NCBI RefSeq assembly: GCF_020150455.1
Contig: NZ_CP083740.1
Coordinates: 372,001 to 436,000, forward strand
DNA from: Bremerella sp. TYQ1
GTDB lineage: Bacteria; Planctomycetota; Planctomycetia; Pirellulales; Pirellulaceae
Length of the DNA stretch: 64,000 bases
Reading direction: 5' to 3'
How positions within the stretch are numbered: the first letter of the stretch is position 1; every line of letters starts with the position of its first letter. Position numbers and translations under genes: made by a program. The notes under the pieces were generated by a model. That model was not told where the DNA came from and searched no databases. It was given only the letters and a program-made list of their open reading frames with translations. Positions 8,897 to 19,545 of the stretch are shown here, piece by piece.

Positions 8897-9712
8897 TTAG
8901 CGGCGGATGTACTCTGAGAAGTTTTCGTCGTCGCGATAACGCTCGGCGAGATGATTGATTCTCGACTCGCTGCGTAGCTGTTCAAAGGGAACCGTCGTGT
9001 CGAGCAGCCCAAGCGAGTAAGCGTATTCGTCGCTGTAGCCAGGCAGAAGAATCCGCATATCATACGGCACGCTCTTCGGGGCGATTTTATTCACGTGCGA
9101 AACAATGTTCGTCGTGCAGTTGTTCGTCAGCGTGTTATAGAACTCAGGCTTCGCGGCAAGTTCGTTGGCTCGTTTAACCACATCCAGGAACAGTGCCTGG
9201 GCTTGCTCTGGCTGGGCAACGGTTCGGTATAGATAGACGTCGCTCTTGTAATAGTTAGAACTCAAGTTGATGACGTCCCGTTCGTCGCCGATCACGTACA
9301 TCAGTTCATACTGGTTGAAGAATCCTTTCCAGGCCGAGTATTCTTCAGTAGCTTCCTTGCGGATTTCGACCGAGGAAACCAGGTATTCGCCATCTTTCAT
9401 CCCGAAGCTCAGCATCGTGTGAGCGACGCTCGGAGTGTCTTTAAAAGGTACGACGATGAAGTCGACGGTCTCGATATCGCTCAGGCGAATGTCTTTGTCG
9501 TAGTACTGTACGACATAGTCGTCCGCAGTCGCGTAGCGGCAATTGCGAACATTGTGGATCGTGATCTGATCGCCTCGAACTTCGCCGATCGGCAGTCGGG
9601 CTTGATCAGGGGCCCAGTTGCGGTTGTTGGTCGCAACGATTGCTTTGCAGCCTGTCGACATCGCGACTAGACACAGCATTCCCACTGCCAGCCCAAGGCG
9701 GCATGCGACCAT
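8897..9712 (-). CDS. DUF4105 domain lipoprotein
   Basis: The N terminus MVACRLGLAVGMLCLVAMSTGC is a lipoprotein signal with the acceptor Cys near residue 22, so the protein is probably membrane-anchored on the outer face. The mature part carries the DUF4105 hallmarks: VAHTMLSFG with a conserved His, and YNTLTNNCTTNIVSHVNK with the Asn-Asn-Cys-Thr motif. The family has a Cys-His arrangement suggestive of a papain-like fold, but no activity is proven to my knowledge. The start at ATG 9712 is preferred over 9751 because it places the hydrophobic core next to the basic residues. The gene stands alone on the minus strand. Confidence 0.8.
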   Translation of the reverse strand: MVACRLGLAVGMLCLVAMSTGCKAIVATNNRNWAPDQARLPIGEVRGDQITIHNVRNCRYATADDYVVQYYDKDIRLSDIETVDFIVVPFKDTPSVAHTMLSFGMKDGEYLVSSVEIRKEATEEYSAWKGFFNQYELMYVIGDERDVINLSSNYYKSDVYLYRTVAQPEQAQALFLDVVKRANELAAKPEFYNTLTNNCTTNIVSHVNKIAPKSVPYDMRILLPGYSDEYAYSLGLLDTTVPFEQLRSESRINHLAERYRDDENFSEYIRR

Positions 9713-9857
9713 TCGAGTTAGAATCGAAAGCGTTAGCACCGGGAAAATCATAGGGGGAGATACAGGGGACGACTTTCGCGGTGCAACTTATAGGAAACCG
9801 GTGCTGGCAACGCAACGCCAATGACGCATTTTGCTAGCGAAACGGTTGCTACTGCTG

Positions 9858-10655
9858 CTAGGGTATCAGACCAAAGTGCCGACAGCCGGCGAGAACCCCA
9901 CTGGTAGCATGCTTGCGAGCAATGTAGACCCGATCGACTTGCCGCTTGCTTTCATAGTGCTGGTGGACCGTTTCCATGAGATCGCCTGAAGCGTTTCCGA
10001 CAACGATCGTTCGATAGCCGGCAGTCATTGCGGCTAAGTCATTGCCGGAATCCCCGGAGAAGACCAGCTCTTTGTTATCCAGTCCGGTATGGTCGGTCCA
10101 CCACTGCAACGCGTAGGCCTTGGAAACGTCCGTAGGCAACAGATCGATCAAGCCATCGCCGGTGAAAGGATCGACACTACTTATCACGCTGTACGGCAGT
10201 TCGCGATGGGTAATAGTGTCCAGCACGTCGTCGTGAATTTTGCGGAGCTGCTTGGCATCGCAGTAAAAGCTGAGCTTGAACTTCCCCTGCTTCTCTTCCT
10301 CCTGCAGACGGAGTGCCTGGTTCTCGGCAAACTGTTCGCGAATTTTGCCTGGCGAGAATTCACCGACGATCGATTGCAGGTGATCGACATAAGGATCGGC
10401 CACGGTGAACGTACCATCCTCATTTCGCTGATAGATCGAACTGCCTACGTCGCAGATCACCCAGTCAGGCTTGGGCAGCGCGTAGCGGCTGATGGCATCT
10501 TGAACCGATTCCAAATGACGCCCTGTCACAAAGGTCAACGTGACCTGATTGGCGCGGAGGGCTTCCTCCAATTGAACTAAGTCGGCTTTGTTTTCTTCGT
10601 TGCCCTCAAGGGGAATGAAAGTTCCATCCAAGTCGGTAGCGAGAACTTTGCTCAC
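9858..10655 (-). CDS. HAD-family sucrose-phosphate phosphatase-like protein
   Basis: This 265-residue protein begins LATDLDGTFIP, the DxDGT nucleophile motif of Cof/SPP-type HAD phosphatases, and later has FVTGRHLESV (motif II Thr context) and ELVFSGDSGNDLAAM (motif IV GDSGNDxxM). The GDSGND form and the length match sucrose-6-phosphate phosphatase, which removes the phosphate from sucrose 6-phosphate. It lies 99 bp from, and divergent to, fructokinase and sucrose-phosphate synthase genes, which supports that role. The downstream synthase carries its own HAD domain, so the module encodes two potential phosphatases. No signal peptide, so cytoplasmic. Confidence 0.85.
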   Translation of the reverse strand: MSKVLATDLDGTFIPLEGNEENKADLVQLEEALRANQVTLTFVTGRHLESVQDAISRYALPKPDWVICDVGSSIYQRNEDGTFTVADPYVDHLQSIVGEFSPGKIREQFAENQALRLQEEEKQGKFKLSFYCDAKQLRKIHDDVLDTITHRELPYSVISSVDPFTGDGLIDLLPTDVSKAYALQWWTDHTGLDNKELVFSGDSGNDLAAMTAGYRTIVVGNASGDLMETVHQHYESKRQVDRVYIARKHATSGVLAGCRHFGLIP

Positions 10656-10754
10656 GTTACGTCCCTTTTGTCCGATTTGAGTTTGTGCCGTTGGAATGCT
10701 AAAACAATGTTACTCAATTACTAAACGATCCGTCTAACCGATCGATATAGATTC

Positions 10755-11651
10755 GTGTCTACTCCGACTGCAAGTCGCTCGCCATTGATATTGGGGGAAG
10801 TCCTTTTTGACCGCTTCCCAGATGGCCGCCATGTTCTCGGCGGCGCTCCGTTTAACGTTGCTTGGAATGTCCACGGCATGGGCTTTTCGCCCTGTATGGT
10901 CACCGCTGTCGGCTCGGACGAGCCCGGCGACGATGTCCGTAACGCAATGTCCAACTGGGGCATGTCAGCCAACTTCGTGCAGACGGTCGAAGACAAGCCT
11001 ACGGGTGCCGTTGAAGTCACGTTAAAAGATGGCGAACCGGTCTACGACATTTTGAAAGAGCGCGCTTGGGATTACATCGAGCCGCCCCAGATCGAAGACT
11101 TTTCTAGCTTCTCTTATCTGTATTACGGCAGTCTTGCGTATCGTAGCGAACGCACAGCCGCCACGATCCGCAAATTGATCGAAGAAAGTGGCTTGCCCCG
11201 CTTCGTTGATCTGAACGTACGTCCTCCATGGTTTGACGAATCTTGGGTGGATGTGCTCGTTGATGGGGCGGATTGGCTGAAATTGAACCACGACGAACTT
11301 CAACGACTCACTCAGATGCCGTGCGAGACCCAAGGCCAAGTCCGTCAGGCGGTCGATAAATTCCGTACGGGGCACAAAGTCGCCAATTTCTGTATCACAT
11401 CTGGCTCGAAAGGTGCTTTTCTTGCCACAGAAGATGGTGATGGCATCGAAATTGCAGTCACCAAACCAGATCCTCTCGTCGACACTGTCGGGGCAGGGGA
11501 TGGATTCGCGTCAGTCCTTCTTGCCGGACTGATATCGGGCCGCCCTTTGCGTCAGGTTGGCGAAGCAGCGTCTCGATTCGCCGGAAAAGTTTGCGAGAAC
11601 CATGGGGCAACTTGCCAAGACAAGTCGTTCTATGAAGACGTCTTCATCTGA
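10755..11651 (+). CDS. PfkB-family fructokinase
   Basis: The 298-residue product has the PfkB N-terminal pattern ILGEVLFDRFPDG...LGGAPFNVAWN and the C-terminal signature DTVGAGDGFASVLLAGLI, where GAGD is the anion hole and catalytic Asp. It starts at GTG 10755; no in-frame ATG precedes the conserved block. Fructokinase phosphorylates fructose to fructose 6-phosphate with ATP. The neighbourhood fits: amylosucrase two genes downstream releases fructose from sucrose, and sucrose-phosphate synthase uses fructose 6-phosphate. It is the first gene of a plus-strand operon, 60 bp before the synthase. Confidence 0.9.
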   Translation: MSTPTASRSPLILGEVLFDRFPDGRHVLGGAPFNVAWNVHGMGFSPCMVTAVGSDEPGDDVRNAMSNWGMSANFVQTVEDKPTGAVEVTLKDGEPVYDILKERAWDYIEPPQIEDFSSFSYLYYGSLAYRSERTAATIRKLIEESGLPRFVDLNVRPPWFDESWVDVLVDGADWLKLNHDELQRLTQMPCETQGQVRQAVDKFRTGHKVANFCITSGSKGAFLATEDGDGIEIAVTKPDPLVDTVGAGDGFASVLLAGLISGRPLRQVGEAASRFAGKVCENHGATCQDKSFYEDVFI

Positions 11652-11711
11652 GGAGCGTTGCCGATTCCGAGAGCTTTTCCACAACCAACAACCTTCAAAG
11701 AATGACTCTCC

Positions 11712-13844
11712 ATGAAGATCGCTCTGATAAGCTTACATGGCTTAATCCGCGCCCACGATGCCGAACTCGGTCGCGACGCGGATACGGGCGGCCAGGTCAA
11801 GTATGTCCTGGAATTGGCCGCGGAACTGGCCAAGCAGCCCGGTGTCTCTGAAGTTGAACTACTAACACGTCAAATCATCGACGACCGCGTCTCCGACGAC
11901 TACGCGCAAGTCGAAGAACCGATCTGCGAAAACGCGAAGATCGTACGTATTCCATTTGGACCAAAGCGCTATATCCGCAAAGAATCGCTTTGGCCGTACA
12001 TCGAATTCTTCGTCGATCAAACACTGCATCACTTCCGTCGAGCCGGCTTGCCAGATCTGATTCATGGCCACTATGCCGACGCTGGTTTGGCCGGGGCGCA
12101 GCTCGCTCGTCTGCTGCACATTCCGTTTGTCTTCACGGGGCACTCTTTAGGACGAGTGAAGCAAGAACGGTTGATTGCGAAAGGGAAGTCGATCGAAGAC
12201 CTCGAGCGTCGTTACAAGCTCTCGCAGCGAATCGAAGCCGAAGAGGTCGCACTCGAAACCGCTTCCATGGTGGTTGCAAGTACGAACCAGGAAGTCGAAC
12301 AGCAGTACGAAAAGTACGAAAACTACGTACCCGATCGCATGGAAGTGATTCCGCCGGGCGTGAATCTCCAGTCGTTTGCGCCTCCTAAATCGAAGGACGA
12401 CGACTACACGATCGGGCCTCAGATCGAGCGATTTTTGCGAGATCCAAGCAAGCCGCCTCTGATCGCCATGGCACGGCCGGACGAGCGTAAAAACCTGGAG
12501 ATGCTCGTCCGTGTGTATGGCGAAAGCAAGCGACTGCAAGAGTTGTCGAACCTTGTGTTGATCATGGGAACACGAGAGACGCTCAAGGATCTTGCCCCTG
12601 CTCAGCGGCGAATTGTCGAACAAATCTTGGGACGCATTGACGATTACGATCTGTATGGATCGGTGTCGTATCCGAAGATGCACACTCCGAGTGATGTGCC
12701 AGACATTTACCGCTGGGGAACGCAGCGCCGCGGCGTGTTCGTCAATCCAGCACTCACCGAACCATTCGGACTGACGCTTCTTGAAGCGGCTGCGGCCGGC
12801 ATGCCGATTGTCGCTACCAACGACGGTGGTCCACGCGACATTGTGGCAAACTGCCATAACGGTTTGCTGGTCGATCCGCTGGACGGAGAAGCGATTGAGA
12901 AAGCGTTGCTGCGGATGCTGACCGAACCGAAGCAGTGGGACGATTGGTCGAGCAATGGGTTGTCCGGCGCGGAAAAGCACTACTCGTGGGCCAATCACGC
13001 GAAGCGTTACTGGCGCGACGTCAATGACATTCTCGATCACTCGGCCCAACCGGTTTTAGCGAAGAGTGCCAAAGTACGTCGTTTGCCGAACTTCGATCGC
13101 TTGATCATCACCGATCTCGACAACACATTGACCGGCGACGACGACGGGCTGCGTGATTTCTTGGAGACGATTCGCGAGCACGACTACATTGGGTTTGGAA
13201 TCTCGACGGGACGCCGGCTCGATAGTGCGATGGAATTGATCGAAGAAATGAAGCTGCCGCGGCCCGATTTGATTTGTGCCGGCGTCGGCACGGAGCTTTA
13301 CTATGGTGAAAACCTGACGAATGATCGTAGTTGGCGCAAGCAGATTGGCTTGCACTGGACACCTGACGCAATTCGTGCTCTGTTTGATGGGGTGGATGGC
13401 GTCTACGTCCAGAAAGACAGCCAACAGTCTGAATTCAAGATCAGCTTCGACATCGACAAGAGTGTCGCCCCAGGTATTCCAGCCATAAAACGCATGTTGC
13501 GTGAGGCCGGCATACGTGCTCGTGTCGTTTTTTCGCGAGATATGTACCTGGACATCCTGCCCAATCGTGGGGGGCCAGGCGTGGCCGTACGTCACGTCCT
13601 CTACAAATGGGGCTTTTCCCCGGAAAAAGTACTCATCGCTGGCGACAGCGGGAACGACGAGGGGATGCTCAAGGGACGTACGCTTGGAGTGGTTGTAGGG
13701 AATTACAGTCCTGAGCTAGAGAAGCTTCGGGACTGGCCGCGGATCTATTTCGCGGAGAGCCATCATGCGCGAGGTATCTTGGAGGGAATCAATTACTATC
13801 AGTTTCTAGATAACATCACGATACCCAATGATCGGAATGAGTAG
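11712..13844 (+). CDS. Bidomain sucrose-phosphate synthase (GT4 plus HAD)
   Basis: The 710-residue protein joins a GT4 glycosyltransferase (residues about 1-450) to a HAD phosphatase-like domain (about 457-705). The GT part opens with [20 protein letters not shown] and GGQVKY, the sucrose synthase/SPS acceptor signature, then [21 protein letters not shown] and [16 protein letters not shown], where the last binds the donor. The HAD part keeps [12 protein letters not shown] and [12 protein letters not shown], so its catalytic Asp residues look intact and the enzyme may both make and dephosphorylate sucrose 6-phosphate. It overlaps the amylosucrase start by 17 bp, indicating translational coupling. 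Cytoplasmic; sucrose here is a plausible osmolyte. Confidence 0.93.
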   Translation: MKIALISLHGLIRAHDAELGRDADTGGQVKYVLELAAELAKQPGVSEVELLTRQIIDDRVSDDYAQVEEPICENAKIVRIPFGPKRYIRKESLWPYIEFFVDQTLHHFRRAGLPDLIHGHYADAGLAGAQLARLLHIPFVFTGHSLGRVKQERLIAKGKSIEDLERRYKLSQRIEAEEVALETASMVVASTNQEVEQQYEKYENYVPDRMEVIPPGVNLQSFAPPKSKDDDYTIGPQIERFLRDPSKPPLIAMARPDERKNLEMLVRVYGESKRLQELSNLVLIMGTRETLKDLAPAQRRIVEQILGRIDDYDLYGSVSYPKMHTPSDVPDIYRWGTQRRGVFVNPALTEPFGLTLLEAAAAGMPIVATNDGGPRDIVANCHNGLLVDPLDGEAIEKALLRMLTEPKQWDDWSSNGLSGAEKHYSWANHAKRYWRDVNDILDHSAQPVLAKSAKVRRLPNFDRLIITDLDNTLTGDDDGLRDFLETIREHDYIGFGISTGRRLDSAMELIEEMKLPRPDLICAGVGTELYYGENLTNDRSWRKQIGLHWTPDAIRALFDGVDGVYVQKDSQQSEFKISFDIDKSVAPGIPAIKRMLREAGIRARVVFSRDMYLDILPNRGGPGVAVRHVLYKWGFSPEKVLIAGDSGNDEGMLKGRTLGVVVGNYSPELEKLRDWPRIYFAESHHARGILEGINYYQFLDNITIPNDRNE

Positions 13845-15810
13845 GAATGGACAGCCTGACCAAGTGCAAACCGAAGCGGAGATTTCGCTCAAGCGACTTC
13901 TACCGCGGCTGGATGCGTTCTGGTCGGAAGACGACGTCGAAAGCGGACTAGCGCGGCAGTTCACGCAGCGTTTAGTTAGCGAGTGGCCTCGGTTGTTCCG
14001 TCTGCTCTTTACGCTGTACCACGGCCGATACGATTTCTTCTATCACCTGGAGGAAATCATGTTTACCGCAGCACGAGGATGGAAGGACCGAAGTCCTGAG
14101 CTGCGCGAACAGGATGACCATCGGTCTAACGACCCGACATGGTTTCAGTCGGAACATATGGTGGGTGGTGCGCTGTATGTGGATCTCTTTTCCGAGAACC
14201 TCAGCAAACTGCGCGAGTGCATTCCCTATTTCAAAGACTTGGGGCTCACCTACGTCCACTTGATGCCTCTGTTTGCGGTTCGGCCTGGCGATAACGACGG
14301 CGGATATGCCATCAGTAACTATCGCAGCGTCGACCCACGGCTGGGGACGATCGATGACTTGCGGCTGTTAGCCGACGAGTTCCGCAAAGCAGATATCTGT
14401 CTGTGTCTCGACTTTGTGTTCAATCACACGTCGGACGACCACTTCTGGGCACAGCATGCCCAAGCGGGCGATGTCGAGTATCAGCAGTATTATTACTGCT
14501 TCCCCGATCGCACCGTTCCGGATCAATACGAGCGAACCCTCCGAGAGATTTTTCCCACCGTCCGCCGCGGAAATTTCACCTGGCACGACGGGATGCAGAA
14601 GTGGGTTTGGACGACGTTCAACAGTTTCCAGTGGGATTTGAACTATCACAATCCGGCCGTTTTCCGAGCGATGCTGGAAGAAATGATCTTCATCGCCAAT
14701 ACGGGCGTCGATATCTTGCGTCTCGATGCGGTGGCATTCATTTGGAAGCAGATGGGCACCAACTGCGAGAACCTGCCGGAAGCGCATCTGCTGATTCAAG
14801 CGTTCAATTGTCTCGCTGGAATCGCCGCGCCAGGGCTTGTGTTCAAATCGGAAGCGATCGTCCATCCGGACGAGGTGGTCAAATACATCGATGAAGATGA
14901 GTGCCAGATCTCGTACAACCCGACACTGATGGCGTTGTTGTGGGAATCGCTGGCTACGCGAAGCACGCGGCTGCTAAAGAAATCGCTCAGTCATCGACAT
15001 CGCCTCCCGCACGGGACTTCGTGGGTTAACTACCTGCGATGCCACGACGATATCGGGTGGACATTCGATGATGAAGATGCGGCCCAATTGGGGATCAACG
15101 GCTACGATCATCGACAATTCTTGAACAACTTTTACACCGGGCAGTTCCCAGGCTCGTTTGCACGAGGTGTTCCGTTTCAGCACAATCCCACGACGGGAGA
15201 TATGCGGATCTCAGGCACGCTGGCGTCGCTCGCCGGGCTTGAGCAGGCGATCGAATTTCATGACCCCAAGCTGATCGAAATGTCGGTCCGGCGGATGTGC
15301 CTACTGTATGGCATTACGCTTAGCATCGGCGGCATTCCGCTACTGTATCTCGGCGAAGAGTGGGGGATGCTGAACGACTACGATTTCGTAAAGGATCCTG
15401 CCAAAGCGGGCGATACCCGCTGGATTCATCGTCCGAAGATGAAGTGGGAATATTTGAACAATTTTAAGCAAGAGGTTGATGAACAGAACGGGACGATTCG
15501 CGGGAAGATTTTCCGTTCGATTCAGCGACTTATCTCGCTGCGGAAGAATTTGCCTTCGTTGGCTGGGCAGCAAATGGAGCTTGTTCCCGTCGATAACCCA
15601 CACGTTTTGGGCTTTATTCGGCACTTCGAGGGAAATCGAACTCTCATTCTTGCCAATTTCACCGAGGAAGAGCAGCGCGTTCCGGCCAACAACATCCGCA
15701 CCGGCGGTCTGGGACGTTTCTTCCAAGATCTGATCTCCGAGCAGGAAATTGCCACGCATGACGATCTGATCATGCAGCCGTACGGTCTTCTATGGCTGGA
15801 AAGAATTTAA
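13828..15810 (+). CDS. Amylosucrase-like GH13 enzyme
   Basis: The 660-residue product carries the GH13 barrel and the amylosucrase N-terminal helical region. Family landmarks are [11 protein letters not shown] (region I), [10 protein letters not shown] with nucleophile Asp near residue 300, LVFKSEAIV with acid/base Glu near 342, and CHDDIGWTF with the stabilising Asp near 407; the HDDIGW sequence is typical of amylosucrase (GH13_4). It would transfer glucose from sucrose onto an alpha-glucan and release fructose, which the operon's fructokinase can recover. ATG 13828 overlaps the synthase gene by 17 bp; ATG 13837 is an alternative. No signal peptide is seen, so cytoplasmic. Confidence 0.92.
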   Translation: MIGMSRNGQPDQVQTEAEISLKRLLPRLDAFWSEDDVESGLARQFTQRLVSEWPRLFRLLFTLYHGRYDFFYHLEEIMFTAARGWKDRSPELREQDDHRSNDPTWFQSEHMVGGALYVDLFSENLSKLRECIPYFKDLGLTYVHLMPLFAVRPGDNDGGYAISNYRSVDPRLGTIDDLRLLADEFRKADICLCLDFVFNHTSDDHFWAQHAQAGDVEYQQYYYCFPDRTVPDQYERTLREIFPTVRRGNFTWHDGMQKWVWTTFNSFQWDLNYHNPAVFRAMLEEMIFIANTGVDILRLDAVAFIWKQMGTNCENLPEAHLLIQAFNCLAGIAAPGLVFKSEAIVHPDEVVKYIDEDECQISYNPTLMALLWESLATRSTRLLKKSLSHRHRLPHGTSWVNYLRCHDDIGWTFDDEDAAQLGINGYDHRQFLNNFYTGQFPGSFARGVPFQHNPTTGDMRISGTLASLAGLEQAIEFHDPKLIEMSVRRMCLLYGITLSIGGIPLLYLGEEWGMLNDYDFVKDPAKAGDTRWIHRPKMKWEYLNNFKQEVDEQNGTIRGKIFRSIQRLISLRKNLPSLAGQQMELVPVDNPHVLGFIRHFEGNRTLILANFTEEEQRVPANNIRTGGLGRFFQDLISEQEIATHDDLIMQPYGLLWLERI

Positions 15811-15827
15811 ATTCGAATTACGCTGGT

Positions 15828-15850
15828 CATGGCCCAGAATTGGGCCCCAT
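15828..15850 (+). terminator. Possible weak terminator after the sucrose operon
   Basis: An imperfect hairpin (CATGG-CCCA, loop GAAT, TGGG-CC-CCATG with two unpaired bases) starts 18 bp after the amylosucrase stop. A run ATTTTT follows only after another 8 nt, so this is not a classical intrinsic terminator. Confidence 0.35.
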
Positions 15851-16081
15851 GTGCACAAATTTTTAGCACCTCAGCGCCAAACCTCAACTAAGTGTTAGGT
15901 TTAGGGCGAAGCGCAGGCATTGGCGCGTTATTTGCAATTCCGCTTAAGCGGATCGTGCCAATAAACGTGCAGGCGGCTGGCAGTAACGGGTTTTTTCGAT
16001 TTTGTCGAACTCGCGGACTGAAAATGTGCCTCTGTGGCGATGGCATTTCTCTCCCGCGATTCGACTATCATTGAGGCTTCT

Positions 16082-19000
16082 ATGGCGATCCTGACGGCGT
16101 TACATCATTCGACTAAGTACAAGTACGATCGCAAGATCGGTGTGGGTGCCCAAACCATTCGCCTGCGGCCGGCTCCGCATTGCCGCACCCCCATCCACAG
16201 TTACTCGCTGCGAATCAATCCGCAGCCCCACTTTCTTAACTGGCAACAAGACCCTCACGGCAACTTTGCCGCTCGCGTTGTCTTCCCAGAACCGGTCGAT
16301 CACTTCACGGTCGACGTCGACTTGATCGCCGAAATGACGGTGATTAACCCGTTCGACTTCTTTTTGGAGCCCGACGCGGAAGACTTCCCGATCACCTACC
16401 AAGAGCCCCTGAAGACCGACCTGGCTCCGTTCCTGGAAAAGGAACCGCACGGCCCGCTGCTGACCGAATACCTGGATGGCGTCGATGTGACCCCGCGGCG
16501 TATCGTCGACTTCCTGGTCGATATCAACCAGCGTCTTCAAAATGATATCGCCTACACCGTGCGTATGGAGCACGGTGTTCAGACGCCAGAAGAAACCTTG
16601 GAGAAGCGACTCGGTTCGTGTCGCGACTCGGCGTGGCTTTTGGTTCAGATGCTGCGTCACTTCGGTCTCGCGGCCCGCTTCGCATCCGGCTACATCTGCC
16701 AATTGACGCCAGACATCAAGTCGCTCGATGGCCCTTCCGGTCCCGAGCAGGACTTTACCGACCTGCACGCGTGGACGGAAGTCTTCCTGCCGGGGGCAGG
16801 CTGGGTTGGGCTCGATCCAACGTCTGGTTTGTTCGCCGGAGAAGGGCACATTCCGCTTGCGTGTACCCCGTCGCCACTGACGGCTGCTCCGGTTTCGGGG
16901 ACACATGAAAAGTGCGAAGTCGAGTTCGACTTCGAGATGAAAGTCACCCGTTTCCACGAAGACCCACGGGTTACGAAGCCTTACACCGATGACGAGTGGG
17001 AAGATATTCAGGCCTTAGGACACGAGGTCGACAAACATCTCGATCGTGTCGGCATCAAGATGACGATGGGGGGCGAACCAACGTTCGTTTCCATCGACGA
17101 CATGGAAGGGGACGAGTGGAACACGGCGGCTGTCGGTCCAACCAAGCGAGGTATGGCCGACAAGCTGATGCGGAAGCTATTCAAACGTTTCGGCGAAGGG
17201 GGCTTCCTGCACTACGGACAAGGGAAGTGGTACCCCGGTGAATCGCTTCCACGCTGGGCCTTCCGATGCTATTGGCGACACGACGGCGAGCCGATTTGGA
17301 GAGACCCGACGCTGTTGGCCGAAGATGGGATGAACTACGGCCACGATACCGATCTGGCGATGCAGTTCATGCAGAAACTCGCCGAACAGCTTGGCGTCGA
17401 ACCAAACCATGCGAATTACGCCTACGAAGACGCGTTCTATTACACATGGATGGAACGTCGCCTGCCGGTGAATGTCGACATTCATGATTCCAAGCTGGAA
17501 GACAAAGAAGAACGCGAACGCATTGCCAAAGTGTTCGAGCAAGGGCTCACCTCGCCGGTCGGTGTTGTGCTGCCGGTTCGTTACCTCTGGTGGGCCGCAC
17601 AGCCTTGCTGGGAAAGTGGCGAATGGGTCGTCCGAAGCGACGAATTGTTCCTTATCCCCGGCGACTCCGCGATGGGTTTGCGGTTGCCGTTGAAATCGCT
17701 TGTCTACGAAACCGAAGACCAGTCAGCGGCACTGTTCCCATTGGATCCGATGGCTGAATCAACGCCGTTGCCATCGTATGCCGAGTTCATGGCGCGGCGG
17801 ACGCCTGCGATGGTTGGAGGAGACTCCGGCAAGCCATGGTCGATGAAGACGTCCGGAGGGGACGACTATCGAAGTCCTTCGCGTCCTCAAGGAATGAGCG
17901 GTCAAAGTCTCGTATCGGATGGGTTCTTCGGGCCTGGCGATTGGAGTGACAATGGCGGGCCGAACCCGTTGAATCAACTCGTTCGCACGGCACTATGTGT
18001 TGAACCGCGGAACGGCTGTCTGCATGTCTTCATGCCTCCGGTCGATCGCATGGAAGGCTACTTAGAGTTGATCACGGCGGTTGAAAACGTCGCGACGGAA
18101 TTGCAGGCTCCCGTCATTATCGAAGGTTACCTGCCTCCGCACGATGATCGTGTGAATCATTTGAGCGTGACCCCAGACCCTGGCGTCATCGAAGTGAATG
18201 TCCATCCAGCCAACAATTGGCAGGAATTGGTCGACATCACCACAGGCGTTTATGAAGACGCTCATCACACGCGTCTGGGGACTGAAAAGTTCAACCGCGA
18301 TGGGACTCACACCGGAACCGGCGGTGGGAACCATGTCGTGCTGGGGGGACCGACACCAGCGGAAAGCCCCTTCCTGCAGCGACCTGATATTCTGCGTAGC
18401 TTGATCGCGTATTGGCACAATCATCCGTCGCTGTCGTATTTGTTCAGCGGCAACTTTATCGGCCCAACAAGTCAGGCCCCGCGCGTTGACGAAGGGCGTC
18501 GCGATGCCATCTATGAACTGAAGATCGCCTTCGAGCAGATCCCCGATAAGGGGCAGTTTTCGCCATGGTTGGTCGACCGGGTTTTCCGCAACTTGCTGGT
18601 GGATATCACCGGGAACACCCACCGTGCTGAATTCTGTATCGACAAGCTTTTCTCGCCAGACAATGCCTCCGGTCGCCGCGGCTTGTTGGAGTTCCGAGCG
18701 TTCGAGATGCCGCCGCACGCCCGAATGAGTCTTACGCAGCAGCTGCTACTGCGAGCTTTAATGGCTCGCTTTGCGGAAAGCCCTTATAAGGCGCCTTTGG
18801 TCGATTGGGACACCAGTCTGCACGATCGATTCATGTTGCCGCACTTTAATTATCAAGATTTTGAGGACGTCATCCAAGAAACTCAGGATGCCGGATTCCG
18901 CCTGGAACCGTATTGGTTCCTCCCTCACTTTGAGTTCAAATTTCCCAAGATTGGGGAGTTCTCGCACCGAGGTGTCCAGGTCGAACTGCGAAAAGCAATC

Positions 19001-19495
19001 GAGCCGTGGTACGTTCTCGGAGAAGAAGCAGGGCAAGGATTTACGGCCCGTTACGTCGACTCGTCGCTGGAACGGATGCAGGTCAAAGTCCGCGGTGCGA
19101 TCGCCGAACGTCACATCCTGATGTGCAACGGACGTCGTATTCCACTGCATCCGACGGGAACCGAGCAGGAGTTTGTTGCTGGCGTCCGCTACCGAGCCTG
19201 GCAGCCGCCCAGCTGTTTGCATCCGACCATTCCAGTTGACGAACCGTTGACGATTGATTTGTACGATGGGTGGTTCCAAAGAAGCTTGGGTGGATGCCGC
19301 TATCATGTGGGGCATCCGGGGGGGAATAATCCAGAAGCATTCCCAGTGAATGCGTTCGAGGCCGAGTCGCGGCGAGGTACAAGATTCGAGAAAATGGGGC
19401 ACACGCCCGGTTATGTCGAACTCCCGCCGGACGAGTCCTCGCGCGAATTCCCCTTCACGCTCGATTTGAGACGGGGTAAAACGAAGCATCTGTAA
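16082..19495 (+). CDS. Transglutaminase-like/DUF2126 fusion protein
   Basis: The product is 1137 residues. Residues 1-300 are a transglutaminase-like domain beginning AILTALHHSTKYKYDRK, with the catalytic Cys in LGSCRDSAWLL (near residue 180), His in LHAWTEVFLPG and Asp in GLDPTSG. From about residue 309 the DUF2126 region begins with KMTMGGEPTFVSIDDMEGDE and continues to the C terminus, including HYGQGKWYPGE and THTGTGGGNHVVLGG. The start at ATG 16082 has GAGG 7 nt upstream. Genes of this type occur with circularly permuted ATP-grasp and alpha-E genes in predicted peptide-ligase clusters, as here; the actual substrate is not established. First gene of a three-gene plus-strand operon. Confidence 0.92.
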   Translation: MAILTALHHSTKYKYDRKIGVGAQTIRLRPAPHCRTPIHSYSLRINPQPHFLNWQQDPHGNFAARVVFPEPVDHFTVDVDLIAEMTVINPFDFFLEPDAEDFPITYQEPLKTDLAPFLEKEPHGPLLTEYLDGVDVTPRRIVDFLVDINQRLQNDIAYTVRMEHGVQTPEETLEKRLGSCRDSAWLLVQMLRHFGLAARFASGYICQLTPDIKSLDGPSGPEQDFTDLHAWTEVFLPGAGWVGLDPTSGLFAGEGHIPLACTPSPLTAAPVSGTHEKCEVEFDFEMKVTRFHEDPRVTKPYTDDEWEDIQALGHEVDKHLDRVGIKMTMGGEPTFVSIDDMEGDEWNTAAVGPTKRGMADKLMRKLFKRFGEGGFLHYGQGKWYPGESLPRWAFRCYWRHDGEPIWRDPTLLAEDGMNYGHDTDLAMQFMQKLAEQLGVEPNHANYAYEDAFYYTWMERRLPVNVDIHDSKLEDKEERERIAKVFEQGLTSPVGVVLPVRYLWWAAQPCWESGEWVVRSDELFLIPGDSAMGLRLPLKSLVYETEDQSAALFPLDPMAESTPLPSYAEFMARRTPAMVGGDSGKPWSMKTSGGDDYRSPSRPQGMSGQSLVSDGFFGPGDWSDNGGPNPLNQLVRTALCVEPRNGCLHVFMPPVDRMEGYLELITAVENVATELQAPVIIEGYLPPHDDRVNHLSVTPDPGVIEVNVHPANNWQELVDITTGVYEDAHHTRLGTEKFNRDGTHTGTGGGNHVVLGGPTPAESPFLQRPDILRSLIAYWHNHPSLSYLFSGNFIGPTSQAPRVDEGRRDAIYELKIAFEQIPDKGQFSPWLVDRVFRNLLVDITGNTHRAEFCIDKLFSPDNASGRRGLLEFRAFEMPPHARMSLTQQLLLRALMARFAESPYKAPLVDWDTSLHDRFMLPHFNYQDFEDVIQETQDAGFRLEPYWFLPHFEFKFPKIGEFSHRGVQVELRKAIEPWYVLGEEAGQGFTARYVDSSLERMQVKVRGAIAERHILMCNGRRIPLHPTGTEQEFVAGVRYRAWQPPSCLHPTIPVDEPLTIDLYDGWFQRSLGGCRYHVGHPGGNNPEAFPVNAFEAESRRGTRFEKMGHTPGYVELPPDESSREFPFTLDLRRGKTKHL

Positions 19496-19545
19496 CCCCA
19501 CGCAGGGATTGCGTAACACCTCATTTTGGACAGCCCGAGGTCTCG

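Noticed and set aside
15939..15952. Palindrome TCCGCTTAAGCGGA resembling half of the island iteron
   Set aside because: Only seven bases are shared with the iteron and no 11-bp repeat is present; likely coincidence in GC-rich sequence.
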